Positions 23,448 to 34,675 of a stretch of DNA of 64,000 nucleotides are shown in pieces. This DNA comes from Trebouxia sp. TZW2008 (taxonomy: Eukaryota > Chlorophyta > Trebouxiophyceae > Trebouxiales > Trebouxiaceae), in assembly GCA_002118135.1 (NCBI GenBank), contig BDIU01000045.1:1-64000 (forward strand), in the 5' to 3' direction. A program made the translations under genes and the position numbers. Each line of letters begins with the position of its first letter. The first letter of the stretch is position 1. The notes beneath the pieces were generated by a model that searched no databases, was not told the DNA's origin, and saw only the letters and a program-made list of their open reading frames with translations.

Positions 23448-26400
23448 ATGAAGGCAAAGCTGCACTTTTTGGAGAATGATGATGTGCCGTCCATCCTCAA
23501 TCCCGCCGGCCCCGCCCCGCATATCGCTGGCACAAAAGTGATAGCAACGATCGGTCCAGCATGTCACGAAGTGGAGCAGCTCGTGGCACTGCTAGAGTGC
23601 GGGATGTCGTGCGCGCGAGTGGATCTCACAGTGGGTGTAGTGTGTTGCAGCTAGACATGGCAGGCTTGTTGTCAGCCGAACAGGCTGAACTAATATGCAA
23701 CCTGACTTATTGCTTGCAGTGGGGCCCAGTGGACTATCACAAGAAATCCCTGCAAAACTTGCAGCTTGCTATGAAGCAGACCAGAAGGCTGTGTGCTGTA
23801 CTGCTGGACACCCTAGGTCGAGAGCTGATGATCCGCCGTAGCTACACTCTGGATGAAAAGGGCTGGCCCAAACATGAGGGGGCTTTTGAGGTCAAGAGGG
23901 GTGCAGAAGTCACTGTAACAACAGACATGGAAGCTGTCGCCTCCAGCAGTTGTCTGCCTATCACTTACCCAAACTTCCACAACTTAGTGAATGCTGGAGA
24001 CACCTTGTTTGTAGGCAGGTAAAACATTTCAAAAGCAAAGCAAGCATCAAAAAATGTTTGCTCCTTGTAGAGCATGCAGGAGCTCCTTGAGTATGGCTTG
24101 GTGTTCTGTAGATACCTTGTAAGCGGAGCAGATGAGTCCTCACTGTATCTGGAAGTCACAGCTGTGGATGGTAACAATGTTAAATGCACAGCACAGAATG
24201 ATGCTGTCATGGATGGGCTGCTAACCGTGACTCACCACTCAGCAAATGAAGAAGACATGTCTTCCATGCAAGCAGACCTGCCACTGCTGAGCGAGCATGA
24301 TGTGCATGCCATCAGAGATATCACATCCCAGTTTGAAGTGGACTTTGTTGCTTTGACATTCACACGGGATGGCGGGGATGTTGACACCATGCGTGACTTT
24401 CTGGACAAGCTGGGCCTTGAGCAGACCAAGATCCTGGCCAAGGTAAGCATCTGTTCACTTGAAAGCAACCAGTGCAATCTGACCAACTCACTGCAGCGGC
24501 TCACTTAAGCTCAAACTAATCTGCGAGCATCCAAGTTTGGATGATGTCCACTGGTTGCCATCGTGTCGGGTCAAGACTCTCTTGCTGCACAATGCAGGCA
24601 ATGCGTTGGGCTGCTTTTGTCTGCATCTCAGCAGCTGCCTTGCTGTCAGTGATACCACCATTCAGCGCTGACACTGGCAAATGGGACAAGCAGATATGCA
24701 ATGTCAGCAGCTGGTGTCAGCAGCGCATGCAGCAAACAACCGTCCACAGAAATCTGCAACTTCAAAGCATTCGTCAGCAGCAGCAGCTTTAGCAGCTCAC
24801 GCTGCTGACACACGCTTCAACATTCCGCTAGCAGTAGTTGGTACTCCCCGTTGGTGTAGCAGTTGTGTGGTGGTCTTACGCTTCGTTAACGGCAGCCGAC
24901 GCAGAATGCAGGTGTACAGCGTGATTTTGATGCTGAGTCAATAAGAGCAGCTGATGCTGCATGCAGGTGGAGAACAGGGCAGCGCTGTACAACTTCGCCA
25001 GCATAGCCACAGCTGCAGATGGCGTTGTGATCAGCCGCGGCAACTTGGGCTTGGATGTACTGCCTGAGAAGATGGCTTTGGTACAGAAGGATGTTGTCAG
25101 CAAGTGCAATCTGTTGGGCAAGCCGGTTATCATCACACGTGTGGTGGACACAATGGCTACTGCCCCACGCCCCACTAGGTACCCCTCTTCAAGACCCCTA
25201 ATCCTTCTGAGACTCCTTTGCCACTTGAACCCCATGCTTGCTTACACCAAGCAGGCCCCATGACATGAATGTGAATACATGTGTAAGAAGTGCAACTTGA
25301 CGTAGCGTATTGTCCCAGCGCTGATTGACTTACCCGTGTGATGAGTGCACGGCTTCCACACATACTGGAGCATCAAAGCATACCATATGTGTGTACACTT
25401 GCAGCATGGGCACCACCAGCAGCAACTGTAATTTGTGGGCAGCCTGGCATACAAGCATTGTGGACACAACTGAAAAGCATGCATGCAGGGCAGAGGCCAC
25501 AGATGTTGCAAACGCTGTCCTAGACGGGACTGATGGGTTGCTACTAGGGCCAGAAACCCTGCACCATCTGTACCTTGTGATGGCTTGCCACATCTTCTGT
25601 GTAAACGCATTTGCAAAGCATGCATGCATGGTAGAGGCCAAAGAGTTGCAAATGCTGTCCTAGGTTTGAATGATGGGTTGCTGCTGGGGCCAGAAACCCT
25701 GCACCATCTGTACCTTGATATAGCTTGCCACATCTTGTGTGTAGACGCATTTGCAAAGCATGCATGCAGGACAGAAGCCACAGATGTTGCAAATGCCGTC
25801 CTAAATGGCACTGATGGGTTGATGCTGAGGCCAGAAGCCCTGCAGCGTCTGTACCTTGGTATAGCTTGCCACATCTTCTGTCTAGATGCATTTGCAAAGC
25901 ATGCATGCAGGGCAGAAGCCACAGATGTTGCAAATGCCGTCCTAGATGGCACTGATGGGTTGATGCTGGGGGCAGAAACCCTGCGTGGCAAATACCCTGC
26001 CATCACTGTGAAGACAGTGCTAGCCATTTGCCGCCAAGCTGAGGAGGTCTTTGACTACTCTGGCCACTATGAATGGCTGACATGGCAAGGGGAGAAGGTA
26101 TGCTGCATCATCGCATGGATTGCAACATCAGGTGCAAAAGTAACAGCCTGCATCATCAGATAGCTTGCTGTGTGCATTTCTGCATTGTCTCCCATATTGC
26201 ATCATCTGTATCCAGCTTTTGTGCGTTTCAGCAATGTCTGATATGCGAAGACGCTTTGTGTATGGCTTGGCCTCGTCTGCCTGCAAAGTGATCTTGCTAT
26301 ATCAGTCTCTGTCCAGTAGGGCAGAGACTGATACAGCATCATTGGCAGCAGCAGCAGCAGCAGAAGGAGCAGCATTGGCATCAATAGCGTCATTTGCAGC

Positions 26401-29400
26401 AGCAGCAACAGCAACAGCAGCAGAAAAACAGCTGTAGCAACAGCAGAGCTACTCAACATCTCATGTCAGTTGCTGACTGGCTTGTGTTTGCAATCCGTAT
26501 AGTGCATCAATGAATGCGCATAGCATTGTATTTGTGCCTGACAGGAGCACAGAGCAGCATCAGCATCATCGATCATTCACATGCTTGCCAGTGAAGATGC
26601 ATGACCCTGCTGGGTGCCTGTAGAAGCCATGAACTGCCTACAAACAATTCTGTCCAAAGCCACTTTGTGCCAGCGCACATCAATCCACAACTCACTCTGC
26701 ACATAGGCTGTTCTGCACATAGGAGGACAGAGCGTTGAGGCAGAAGCGCAACACAAGCAGCGAGAGTGAAGAGCTGCAGGACCTGGCAGGTAAGCATTAG
26801 CCCAGCTGATCTGTGCAATGCACACACAGAACCATCTATGCTGTTTGGCGTCATGATGGGAGCTTCTATGGGCTGATGCAGCCCGACAGTGTATACACTG
26901 ATATACGCTCGGATGTGTCCTATTATGCATTGCTCAACTTACACATGTAACTGAACATGATACGCAAATTGGATGTGTACAATTGCACATAAATAGTGCA
27001 TGTTGCAGCTTTAGTTGATTACCATGCATTACATATCTTCAAATTTGTTATCATTCTTATGCCTGTTGATGTGCTGTGTTGATGATTACTGTCTATCATC
27101 ATTATTGCCAAAGCTATTGCTATTGTTGTTTCAATAGTTGGTCCTGTGCATTTTATTATTGTTGTTTTGATCTTGACTGCTGTGCAGGGTCGCCACTGGC
27201 TACAGTCCAGTCCGGTGTGACAAGTAGTGCGCCCGGTCAGCAGCCACAGCAGCACACAGGCTCCCCCCTGGGGCGCCCCACTCGCACCAGCTTTGATCAG
27301 TCAGACCGGCCGCCTGCCAGAACAAGCCTAGACCAGCCAGATGCCTCACTGCCGCCCTTGCATAAGCCAATGCAGGGTACGCCAGTTGCCGCTCTCTTGA
27401 ACAATCATAAAAAAGCCAGCACAATTTTGGACAGTTTCGGCTCCACCAATGTTTTTTGATCAAATTTTGATTGTCGACCTCATGCCTCCTGCTTGCTGCT
27501 GGCCATGCCTCTGTTGTTCGGCCCCTCCTTGACCACAACACAGCCATAGATTCCCCTCACACCTCACCTGGTATGCTCCTTGAGCCAATGACTCAAATTA
27601 GTCAACGATGCCCAAATATGTACGCTGTACATGGTAGCAAGTACTTTGTGTTCAATTGTAATCAGCGCTGAAGGCAGCAGGGTAGGCCATAGTGAGCCTG
27701 CTGGCCCAAGTAAATTGGGGTGTTAGTGGGGGGTTTGCCCAAGGTTTCCAGTTTTGGCAGCCTACGATGCTGCCTCATTGATCGCTTGACTGATTGATTG
27801 AGTGTATTCTTGACTGCAGGCAAAGCAGCTGGTGGAGCCTAGAGGCCTGGGCGGGGGACTGGCAGGGGGGCTGCCCAGGCTTTTCAGCTTTGGCAGCCTG
27901 CCTTGCAGCCTGAGTGATCGCTTGCTTGATTGCTTGATTGTGTGCACTCTGAACTGCAGGCAAGGCAGCAAAGGGGGCGGCCATGATGAGCCTGCAGGCC
28001 CAGGCAAGGGTGGCGGGGCTGGCAGGGGGGTTGACCAAGGTGTGCAGCTTTGGCAGCCTGCCACACAGGCTCAGTGATCTAGTGATAAGTGCAATCTTGA
28101 CTGCAGGCAAGACAGCAGGAGGTGCAGCCATGGTGAACCTGCAGCCCCAGGCAGGGGCAGGGGTCTGTTGGGGGTTTTGCCCAAAGTGTCCAGCTTTGGC
28201 AGCCTGCCACACAGGCTCAGTGATTTGTTGATTAAGTGCAATCTTGACTGCAGGCAAGACAGCAGGAGGTGCAGCCATGGTGAGCCTGCAGGCCCGAGCA
28301 GGGGTTGGGGGCCTGGGTGAGCTGCCCAAGGTGTCCAATTTTGGCAGACTGCTGCGCTGCCTCAGTCATTGCTTGATCAATTTGTGGGTTGACTGCTTGA
28401 TGGGCTGATTGGTTGAGTGCATGCTTGACTGCAGGCAAGGCAGCAGGGGGAGCAGCCATGGTGAGCCTGCAGGCCCGAGCAGGGGTGGGGCCCCTGGGTG
28501 GGCTGCCCAAGGTTTCCAGCTTTGGCAGCCTGCCACGCAGCCTGAGCGACCAATCCATGCGCAGGAAGTCCCTAGAGGAGCCCCGCCCTGCCCTGCCGTT
28601 CACCTCCCAGCTGGACAAGGCAGAATCCATCGCCTCTACTGCAGTCAGGACAGCAGATAAGATCAATGTGAGTTCATGACTCTTAGGGCAGCAAAAGAGA
28701 CTGCTGTAAGCTTGATGCATGAGTCGCCAATCCTTGCGCTACATGTCCCGAGAGGATCCTCGCCCTGTCTTGCCGTTCACCTCTCAGCTGAACAAGGCAG
28801 AATCCATTGCCTCCACAGCTGTCAGGACAGCAGACAAGATCAACGTGATTCCATGGCTGTTAGGGAAGCAGATACGATTGTTGTGACCATTATGCCTGAG
28901 GGACCAGTCTATGTGCAACAAGTCACTTGAGGAGCCGCAGCCTGCCCTGCCTGTCACCTCCCAGCAGGACAAGGCCGAGTCCATTGCCTCCACTGCTGCC
29001 AGAACAGCAGACAAGATTGATGCAAGTCTGCTGCCTAACTGATGCTAGGGCATTGTTAGTACATACACTGCTGTCAGGACAGCAGACAAGATCATTGTCA
29101 GCTCATGCCGTGATTGCATCAATCGTTGATTCACAGCTTCAGTACTGTTGAACTCCACACAAGGTATGCTGTTAGGATGGTAGACAAGATGAGCGTGAGC
29201 TCACGCCTTGACTGTTGTTGAAACAGCATTTCACATTACTGTTTGGACAGCAGACAAGATCAATGCAAGTTCACAGCCTGCCCTGCTCTTCACCTCCCAG
29301 CTGGGCAAGGTCAAGTCCATTGCATGCAGTGCCATCAGGACAGCAGACAAGATTGATGTGAGCCCCATTTCTGACTGCTGTAACAATCTGTTTGCATGAC

Positions 29401-31542
29401 ATGCTCTGCAATCAGCGTAATTGCGTTGGCTGCACCCTTTCGTTGCAACTGCTATCAGGACAGCAAGCATCATCACCGTCATGTGACCGTCCAACTGCTG
29501 TCAGGACAGCAGACAAGATCAATGTGAGCACATGCTTCAACTATTTAGGATCGCAGACTACAGCCTGACTGCTTTCAGAACAGCAGACAAGACCAGCGTG
29601 GCTCCACAGTCTGTCTTTTGTCAGGACAGCACACAGGATTGCTGTCAGGATGAATGTGAGATCAGGGCCTGACTGCAAACAGGACAGCAGACAAACACAC
29701 GCGAGTGCCTGTGCAGGCTGATCATGATGTATGCTAGCTCTGGTGGTCAATTATCAGCCCAAGATGCCCATGGTGTATGCTACCCTGGTGGTCAACTATC
29801 AGCCCAAGATGCCCATGCAGGCAGGACTGGTCATAGTGTGTCCAAATTCGGGGGGGGGTGGTGGGGGGGGGGGAGGGCATGGCTANNGGGGGGGGGAGGG
29901 CATGGCTAGCCTGATGCAGCTGCAGGAATAGTAGCTTAGCAGGCAGGACTGATCACAGTGTGTACTACCCTAGTGTCGCTGCAAAAGCGCTGCAATTGCT
30001 GTGTAGGCAGGACTGATCGTGGTGTATGCCAGCTCTCAACGCATGGCCAGCCTAATTCAGCCATCCACTTGTTGTGTAGGCAGGACTGATCATAGTGTAT
30101 GCTAGCTCTGGGCGCACAGCGAGCCTGGTGGCCAAGTACCGCCCCAAGATGCCCATCCTGACCCTAGTGGTGCCCCACCTCAAGAGCTGGACCCTCAAGT
30201 GGGAGCTGCAGGGCCGCTCCCTCGCCCGCCAGTGCCTCATCATTCGAGGTATGGGATTGTTATAGGGTTTGCACTTACGTTGTTGCATGCACAGAATCAA
30301 AGCGCAACTAATGTAGCTCAACATGCCAGGTGTGTGTTATTGCCGCAAAACATGCTGCACTTGATGACAAGATGAATGTAGCCATGAGCATTGTTTGAAG
30401 GAATGGCTCTGTGCCTAGCCAGCATTGTCACCACAAAGCAGACTTTATTGCAGCTTTGATCTGCTGGCTCAACAGCTGAGGATGTGATCAATGCAACAGT
30501 GAAATCTTTTACCGAACCTGCAGTTGGTGTTAGACAAAGTACAATTGCAGCTTTGATTTACTGGCTTGACAGCTGAGGGTGCCAGCATTGACATCCTCAT
30601 CATTGTTGCTGAAAGCGCAGGTGTGACTAGAGTATGTGAGAGTCCGTTTGCAGCGTTGATATTGGGACTCATCAGCTGAGTAGTGTCTTAACATGAAGAG
30701 CTGCACATGCAGGTGTTGTACCCATGCTGGCAGCGCCGGGGTCTGGCAGCAATGAGAACATGCTACAAGAAGCTGTGACAGCGGCTGCAAGGCGTGATTT
30801 GGTGCGGCCTCATGACCACGTGGTGTGCGTGATGAGCATCAAGGACAGCCTGGTGGTCAAAGTGGTTACCCTGGACAGCATTGGGGCGCGCTGCATGAGG
30901 CATGCCGACTCTGCACAAGGTTTGAGACTGATCTGTTAGAAAAGATAAAAAAAAGAAAAGTCTACGCCGTTAGGCGTCATAACGGGAGCCTCTGTCTAAA
31001 GAGGCAGCCTGGGACTGAACTGTTACTTCACGAGGGCATGAGCAGCACAGCCCACACCTAAGCTGATGCATATGCTACAGAATGCTGCACAGGATACATC
31101 ACTTACAATTGCTTGTTGTAGGCTGTCGCTCCTGTAGCGCGTTGAGTTGTATTGTCAACAGTTTGGGAAGCTTTGTCCTTGCGCACAATGGACTCTGCAC
31201 ACTGGCAGGCAGGGGCTTACTTTTGTTGCCTTTCTAGGGTTTTAAAACAGCATGCAATTGCATTGATGCTGCAAAGCACTGTTGCCTGATGTGGTGGCAA
31301 TTGCACACAGGACTGCTTTGTGCCTGTACTGATCAACAGCAGCTATTGATCTGTTGCATTATGCCAACAAGTGATGGGCTGCAATGCAAATTGATAGCTT
31401 TGAGGTGTGTAATGCAGGGTCTGAAGTGGATTTGGCAAAATTTGCTGACGTAGCGGATGTGTCCAAGGGTGGAGCAATCTTGGCGCCAGAGATCAAATTA
31501 GACAATGAGCCACTGCCGTCGCGTGTCACAGCTCCCGCCTAA
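23448..31542 (+). CDS. PK: Cytosolic (plant-type) pyruvate kinase, 733 aa, 11 exons
   Basis: Exons 23448-23630, 23720-24018, 24112-24442, 24967-25178, 25911-26097, 26723-26789, 27188-27376, 28435-28667, 30080-30248, 30713-30919 and 31418-31542 join in phase to 2202 nt. The enzyme converts PEP + ADP to pyruvate + ATP, the last step of glycolysis. Visible family signatures: [11 protein letters not shown] at the N-terminus, [12 protein letters not shown] (metal-binding Glu), [15 protein letters not shown] (plant cytosolic RGNLG), [57 protein letters not shown] and [21 protein letters not shown]. Exons 6-8 add a Ser/Pro/Gln-rich insertion of about 130 residues not present in usual 500-aa cytosolic forms. 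Exons 5, 8 and 9 have tandem splice-site echoes in adjoining introns. Start: ATG at 23448 opens an in-frame exon of 61 codons. Confidence 0.93.
25489..26051 (+). repeat. 141-bp tandem array: three echoes plus true exon 5 of PK
   Basis: Units start at 25489, 25630, 25770 and 25911 (periods 141, 140, 141). Each holds GCATGCATGCAG and then about 80 bp matching exon 5 ([16 protein letters not shown] coding). Copies 1 and 3 keep an intact CAG acceptor and a GTACCT donor exactly 81 nt later, a multiple of three. Copy 2 has ATG for CAG and a 1-bp deletion just inside the exon. Only copy 4 continues into CTGCGTGGCAAATACCC, the real exon. Parts of copies 2-4 are open in one frame. Confidence 0.95.
27671..28560 (+). 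repeat. Six-copy array ending in true exon 8 of PK (left side)
   Basis: Acceptor positions (last G of TGCAG or equivalent) are about 27671, 27819, 27959, 28106, 28253 and 28434, spaced 148, 140, 147, 147 and 181. Each unit reads GCAAGGCAGCAGGGGG..., then CCAAGGTTTCCAGCTTTGGC and CTGAGCGATC, encoding variants of [14 protein letters not shown] and SFGSLP. Between units lie short T-rich, TTGATTG-rich intron ends. Only the last unit runs on into the conserved [17 protein letters not shown] exon. The two pairs with a 147-bp period are the most alike. Confidence 0.92.
28668..29705 (+). repeat. About ten echoes of the 3' end of PK exon 8 with its 5' splice site (right side)
   Basis: Two nearly full-length copies (about 28740-28848 and 28905-29023) repeat the stretch from CTTCACCTCCCAGCTGGACA to GCAGACAAGATCAA and a donor-like GTGATT or GCAAGT. 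Shorter copies of GGACAGCAGACAAGATCAAT + GTGAGC follow near 29078, 29180, 29258, 29350, 29460, 29507, 29585, 29635 and 29685, with growing divergence. Many keep a plausible donor (GTGAGC, GTCAGC). Confidence 0.9.
29712..30079 (+). repeat. Echo array upstream of PK exon 9
   Basis: Partial copies of the exon-9 start GCAGGACTGATCATAGTGTA, each after a (T/G)CAG or GTAG acceptor, occur near 29715, 29819, 29942 and 30006, plus an internal duplicate of TATCAGCCCAAGATGCCCAT at about 29753 and 29800. The true exon begins at 30080. The last two spacings are 64 and 73 bp. Confidence 0.88.
29850..29900. other. Poly-G tract with two undetermined bases
   Basis: Long G runs interrupted by a few T/A, repeated as GGGGGGAGGGCATGGCTA, with NN at 29886-29887. 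The unresolved bases sit inside the exon-9 echo array, so local copy number may be mis-assembled. The G runs could form quadruplexes. Confidence 0.9.
30964..31005 (+). other. Two adjacent perfect hairpins in PK intron 10
   Basis: ACGCC-GTTA-GGCGT (30964-30977) and GCCTCT-GTCTAA-AGAGGC (30988-31005) lie 10 bp apart, right after an A-rich tract (AAAAGATAAAAAAAAGAAAA). They are inside the intron between exons 10 and 11. Could be a small structured RNA or a fossil of one. No C/D or H/ACA boxes are clear. Confidence 0.35.
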
Positions 31543-32141
31543 TTGCCATGTTACATTTGTAAGATAGAACTGTCATCCGTCAGATTGAAGATCAAGTCCT
31601 GTGACTTGTTCAGCAGTGCATTTCAAGTTAATTCAGAGATCAGGCTGTGGAAAGCCCTATTCAACAGGGCCCAAGGAGGTATCCCGAGACATCATTCAGT
31701 CATGCAGTCCTTTTAGCTTGCAAAGCGTTGCTCTGTAAATGGCATTGCTGAAAAGAGATAAAAGTTCGAGGCTATAGTACATATGCGTGGTGTAAAATAT
31801 TCTTGACGTGCATGCTCAGAGACATAGCTGAAGACTCATTGTACAATCCTTCCTGATGCAATCTGAAAATGTACAAGCAAACCATTTGCTGACTCAAGCA
31901 GGACCATGCCCTGTGGAACTTTGATGACGTGTCAAGTTGTCACGCTTCTTAAAGCCTGCTTTGGCTGCTGAACGCTGTACTCAACAAACTTTGAAAGACA
32001 TCAGCTCTCTATGCAATTCTTGGGCTACTTCGACTCATGCAAGCTCCTAACATGACATCCAACGACCTAAGCTACTCTTATAGATACTCTGTGCTGTTTC
32101 TGCTATTCCGAAATGGCATGCCTCTTCACACCGCTGAAGCT
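31543..32141. other. Convergent 3' spacer, PK / PI31
   Basis: 599 bp between two stops facing each other. It carries both 3' UTRs. No gene supported. No clear AATAAA is seen; TGTAA-like motifs (used as poly(A) signals by green algae) occur near 31557 on the plus strand. Confidence 0.5.
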
Positions 32142-34675
32142 TCAGCCAAACATGCTGTCCCAGTCTGGGCCTCTGCCTCGCCCTGGTTGCGCCATGTCAG
32201 GGTGTATTTGACCTGGCTGCCTCTGAAAGTCATCTGGATTGAATCCCTGAATGGCAGTAGGCATGCTTGCAGACTAGATCACTGACAGCTGTGTCAAAGA
32301 TAGGTTTTACGCAAGATGCTGCTCAAACATGACAAGACTCCATGCATGAACCCCTGCAAAGGTGATGACTGAATTTGGTACAGCTCGTTGGCAAAGCTAT
32401 TTGCTGCATGCAGAGCACCACCCCAAATTCAGGCTGTTTCTCTCACAAATGCCCCCGTTATTTACCTAACAGCAAAGAGTTTCCTTTTCTTCTGCTAGAG
32501 AAGCAGAGACTCAACATGACCAACCCTGTTTTGACTGCATCAATAATTGAGGTGCATAGGTCTTACCGGCATGCCAGGTGGGCCTATAGGGTCATATCTG
32601 GCACCAGAGGGATGGGAGCCTGGCCGTCCAGGTCGCATGCTGCCCCTGCCTGCACATGCATCAACCACTCAATCAGCAGGCGTGTACTGTCCCAATACAA
32701 GACCCAACAGAGGATCAAACAGAGAATGTCAACTCTAACTCTGTCAACATAATGTGTTTTTTTTGAATTCCCAGTATCACAGAATTCCCAGTCTCACAAA
32801 GATAATCAGACATGCATTCAACAAAATGGCATTGCCATATCAGAAACCAACCAGCAAAGAGGGGGTCGTCTGGGCCCATGTGCATGCCCCCTGACCTGCC
32901 CAGGCCGCCAGGGAAGGGCTCCTGCAGACCTCCATAGCCTGGAGGCTGGAAGCCTGGTGGCACTACGTCATGAGTGCCAATCATGCCACCAGGCGGCTGT
33001 GCTGTTCTTGTAGGTTCTGCAAAGCATGTGTGAGCCTGTTGGTGTGCAATCCATGACAGCAGCAAGTCTTGCTTTCAAGGGCTTGCATTGCTTGGCTTTG
33101 CACTGGTTGACTTGTGGAGGGTAGGACTGTCACTAACACCGTGCAGGTGCGAATTCAGCTTACACAGCCAAAACATTGCCAATTGAAGCTATGCAATCAA
33201 CAGTCACTTGCTTAGGCTGTAGACAGCCAGTCTGTTCAAGGGTCCACCATGCTGTAAGCATGGCAGGTAATGTTGTTCTCGTCATATATGGGTTCCTCTG
33301 GCAGTAAGGTGTATTAGTTGATCTAGACCTTGAGGGAACTCCTCATCTGGAGCACAATAATCAGGAGGGGGCTGTTGTTTGATGTTGCCTGCTGCTATGC
33401 GTTGCTTGGCTTGCACTGATTGAGTTGCAGAGTCCACAACTGTCACTAGCACTGAGTAGGCATGACTTTAGTTTGCACAGCCAAAGACACTGCCTTTCAA
33501 AGCCATGCAACCTGTGCTCAGCTGCCAGGCTGTAGACAATCAGTCTGTTTAAGGGTGCAGCTTGCTGTAAGCGCAAGAACTGCTGTTGGTCTTTTCACGT
33601 ATGGGTTCCTCTGACAGTAACTCCATATCTACTTGCTATACTGTTTTACTACTATGTATCTACTGATGAGTACAGAAGTGTTGGTTGATATATACCTTGA
33701 GGAAACTTGTCATCTGGAGCACCATAATCAGGAGGCGGTTCTTGTCTGGTGTTGCCTGCTGCTGTGCGTGCGTTGCTGCCCGCAGCTGCTTGCTGAGCAG
33801 ATTGCGCTGTAGAGTGACGGAGAAGGGGTATTTGGCTGTGAAGCTTGCTGACAAGGTCGTCCAGATTTTGATAGCAAGCAGGCAGCTCTGCACAGACAGG
33901 CAGCTTCAGCGGCAGCAGCAGCCACAGATGCTGACATACTGTGACAAACCTGCTCCAATCCTATTCATACGCATTGCCTTTGGTATGGGTTGATGTCTTT
34001 GGACACTGTTTTGCCCTGTTGAAAAGGAGCAGCTGCGGACCAGTCAGCAACAGAACAAGCAGCTGTTCTGCAGGTACAGACCTGTTTGTGATGTGACATA
34101 GTGATCAATGTCCAGCTCAAGCTGTTGAGGTTCCTGCTGAGCTGAGTTCAGAGTCACCCAATTCAATAACAGCTGTTCTCCCAGGACCACTCCTTTCAGC
34201 ATGATAGGAGCCTTGATCGCTGCATCAGAAGCACATTTGTGTGTGCGTGTGGTCACGCTTCTGCACTAAAATGCATAGTAACAAGACATGCTTCTGTGTA
34301 CCTCCTTTCTGCCATGGATCAGGGTTGTAAAGAAAGGTATAGGCATCCGAAGCAGAGTTCCAGTTGTTGAAGTCTGCAACGCTGTCTTGGCTTTCCACAG
34401 ACCCTACGAATGAATGTTTCTTGACGTTCAACGTGCTGCACGTCTCAGGCTGACGCTACTGTGATCTACGCACCTGCTGACGAAGCGCTTTCGGCGTGCT
34501 CGCCGACGGCCTCAAGTTTGAATCCCTCCGCAAGCATGCTTGTGTGCACCGCGAAGGCGACGCGATCAGACTTTGACCTGCGAGCGGACGCAGGGACCGG
34601 TGAGCGTTGAGTGCTACCAGGTCTGCTGCAGGTTGAACGGCTCTCGACACACCTAAAGTTTGGCCGCGTTGCCAT
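32142..34675 (-). CDS. PSMF1: Proteasome regulator PI31
   Basis: Exons 34675-34474, 34403-34302, 34219-34082, 33887-33696, 33016-32852, 32649-32567 and 32216-32142 join in phase to 318 residues. The N-terminal PI31/FP domain shows FAVHTSMLAEGFKLEAVG, DFNNWNSASDAYTFLY and LDIDHYVT. The C-terminal Pro/Gly-rich tail is diagnostic: VVPPGFQPPGYGG, GGMHMGPDDPLFAG, GARYDPIGPPGMP, IHPDM and terminal GRGPDWDSMFG. PI31 binds the 20S proteasome (in vitro inhibitor, in vivo assembly/transport adaptor) and FBXO7-type F-box proteins. Start chosen at the ATG that leaves a short N-terminus; an in-frame ATG 33 bp upstream is possible. A phase-compatible 63-nt duplicate of part of exon 4 lies in the next intron. 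Confidence 0.9.
33066..33740 (-). repeat. ~310-365 bp tandem duplication in PI31 intron 4, including exon-4 end
   Basis: Blocks near 33066-33365 and 33370-33740 match in order: GGCTTGCAC..., CTGTCACTA, GCTGTAGACA(G/A)(C/T)CAGTCTGTT, TATGGGTTCCTCTG(G/A)CAGTAA, then CCTTGAGG(G/A)AAC(T)..TCATCTGGAGCAC. The first matching landmarks are 312 bp apart. A 50-bp insertion in one copy makes the last ones 367 bp apart. The duplicated exon piece (about 33393-33331, minus) encodes QQPPPDYCAPDEEFPQ, against EPPPDYGAPDDKFPQ in exon 4. Confidence 0.88.

Noticed and set aside
25242..26027. 261-codon minus-strand frame with repeated motifs across the PK array
   Set aside because: It is the antisense of the 141-bp repeat; the plus strand holds the conserved pyruvate kinase sequence.
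25489..26051. CRISPR-like array interpretation of the evenly spaced repeats
   Set aside because: Units are coding exon copies with splice sites in a eukaryotic gene; no constant repeat with unique spacers, no cas genes.
27775..28720. Long minus-strand frames rich in Pro/Ala with repeats
   Set aside because: Antisense of the exon-8 echo array of PK; no splice or domain support.
30964..31005. tRNA gene
   Set aside because: The two hairpins do not fold into a cloverleaf with A and B boxes.
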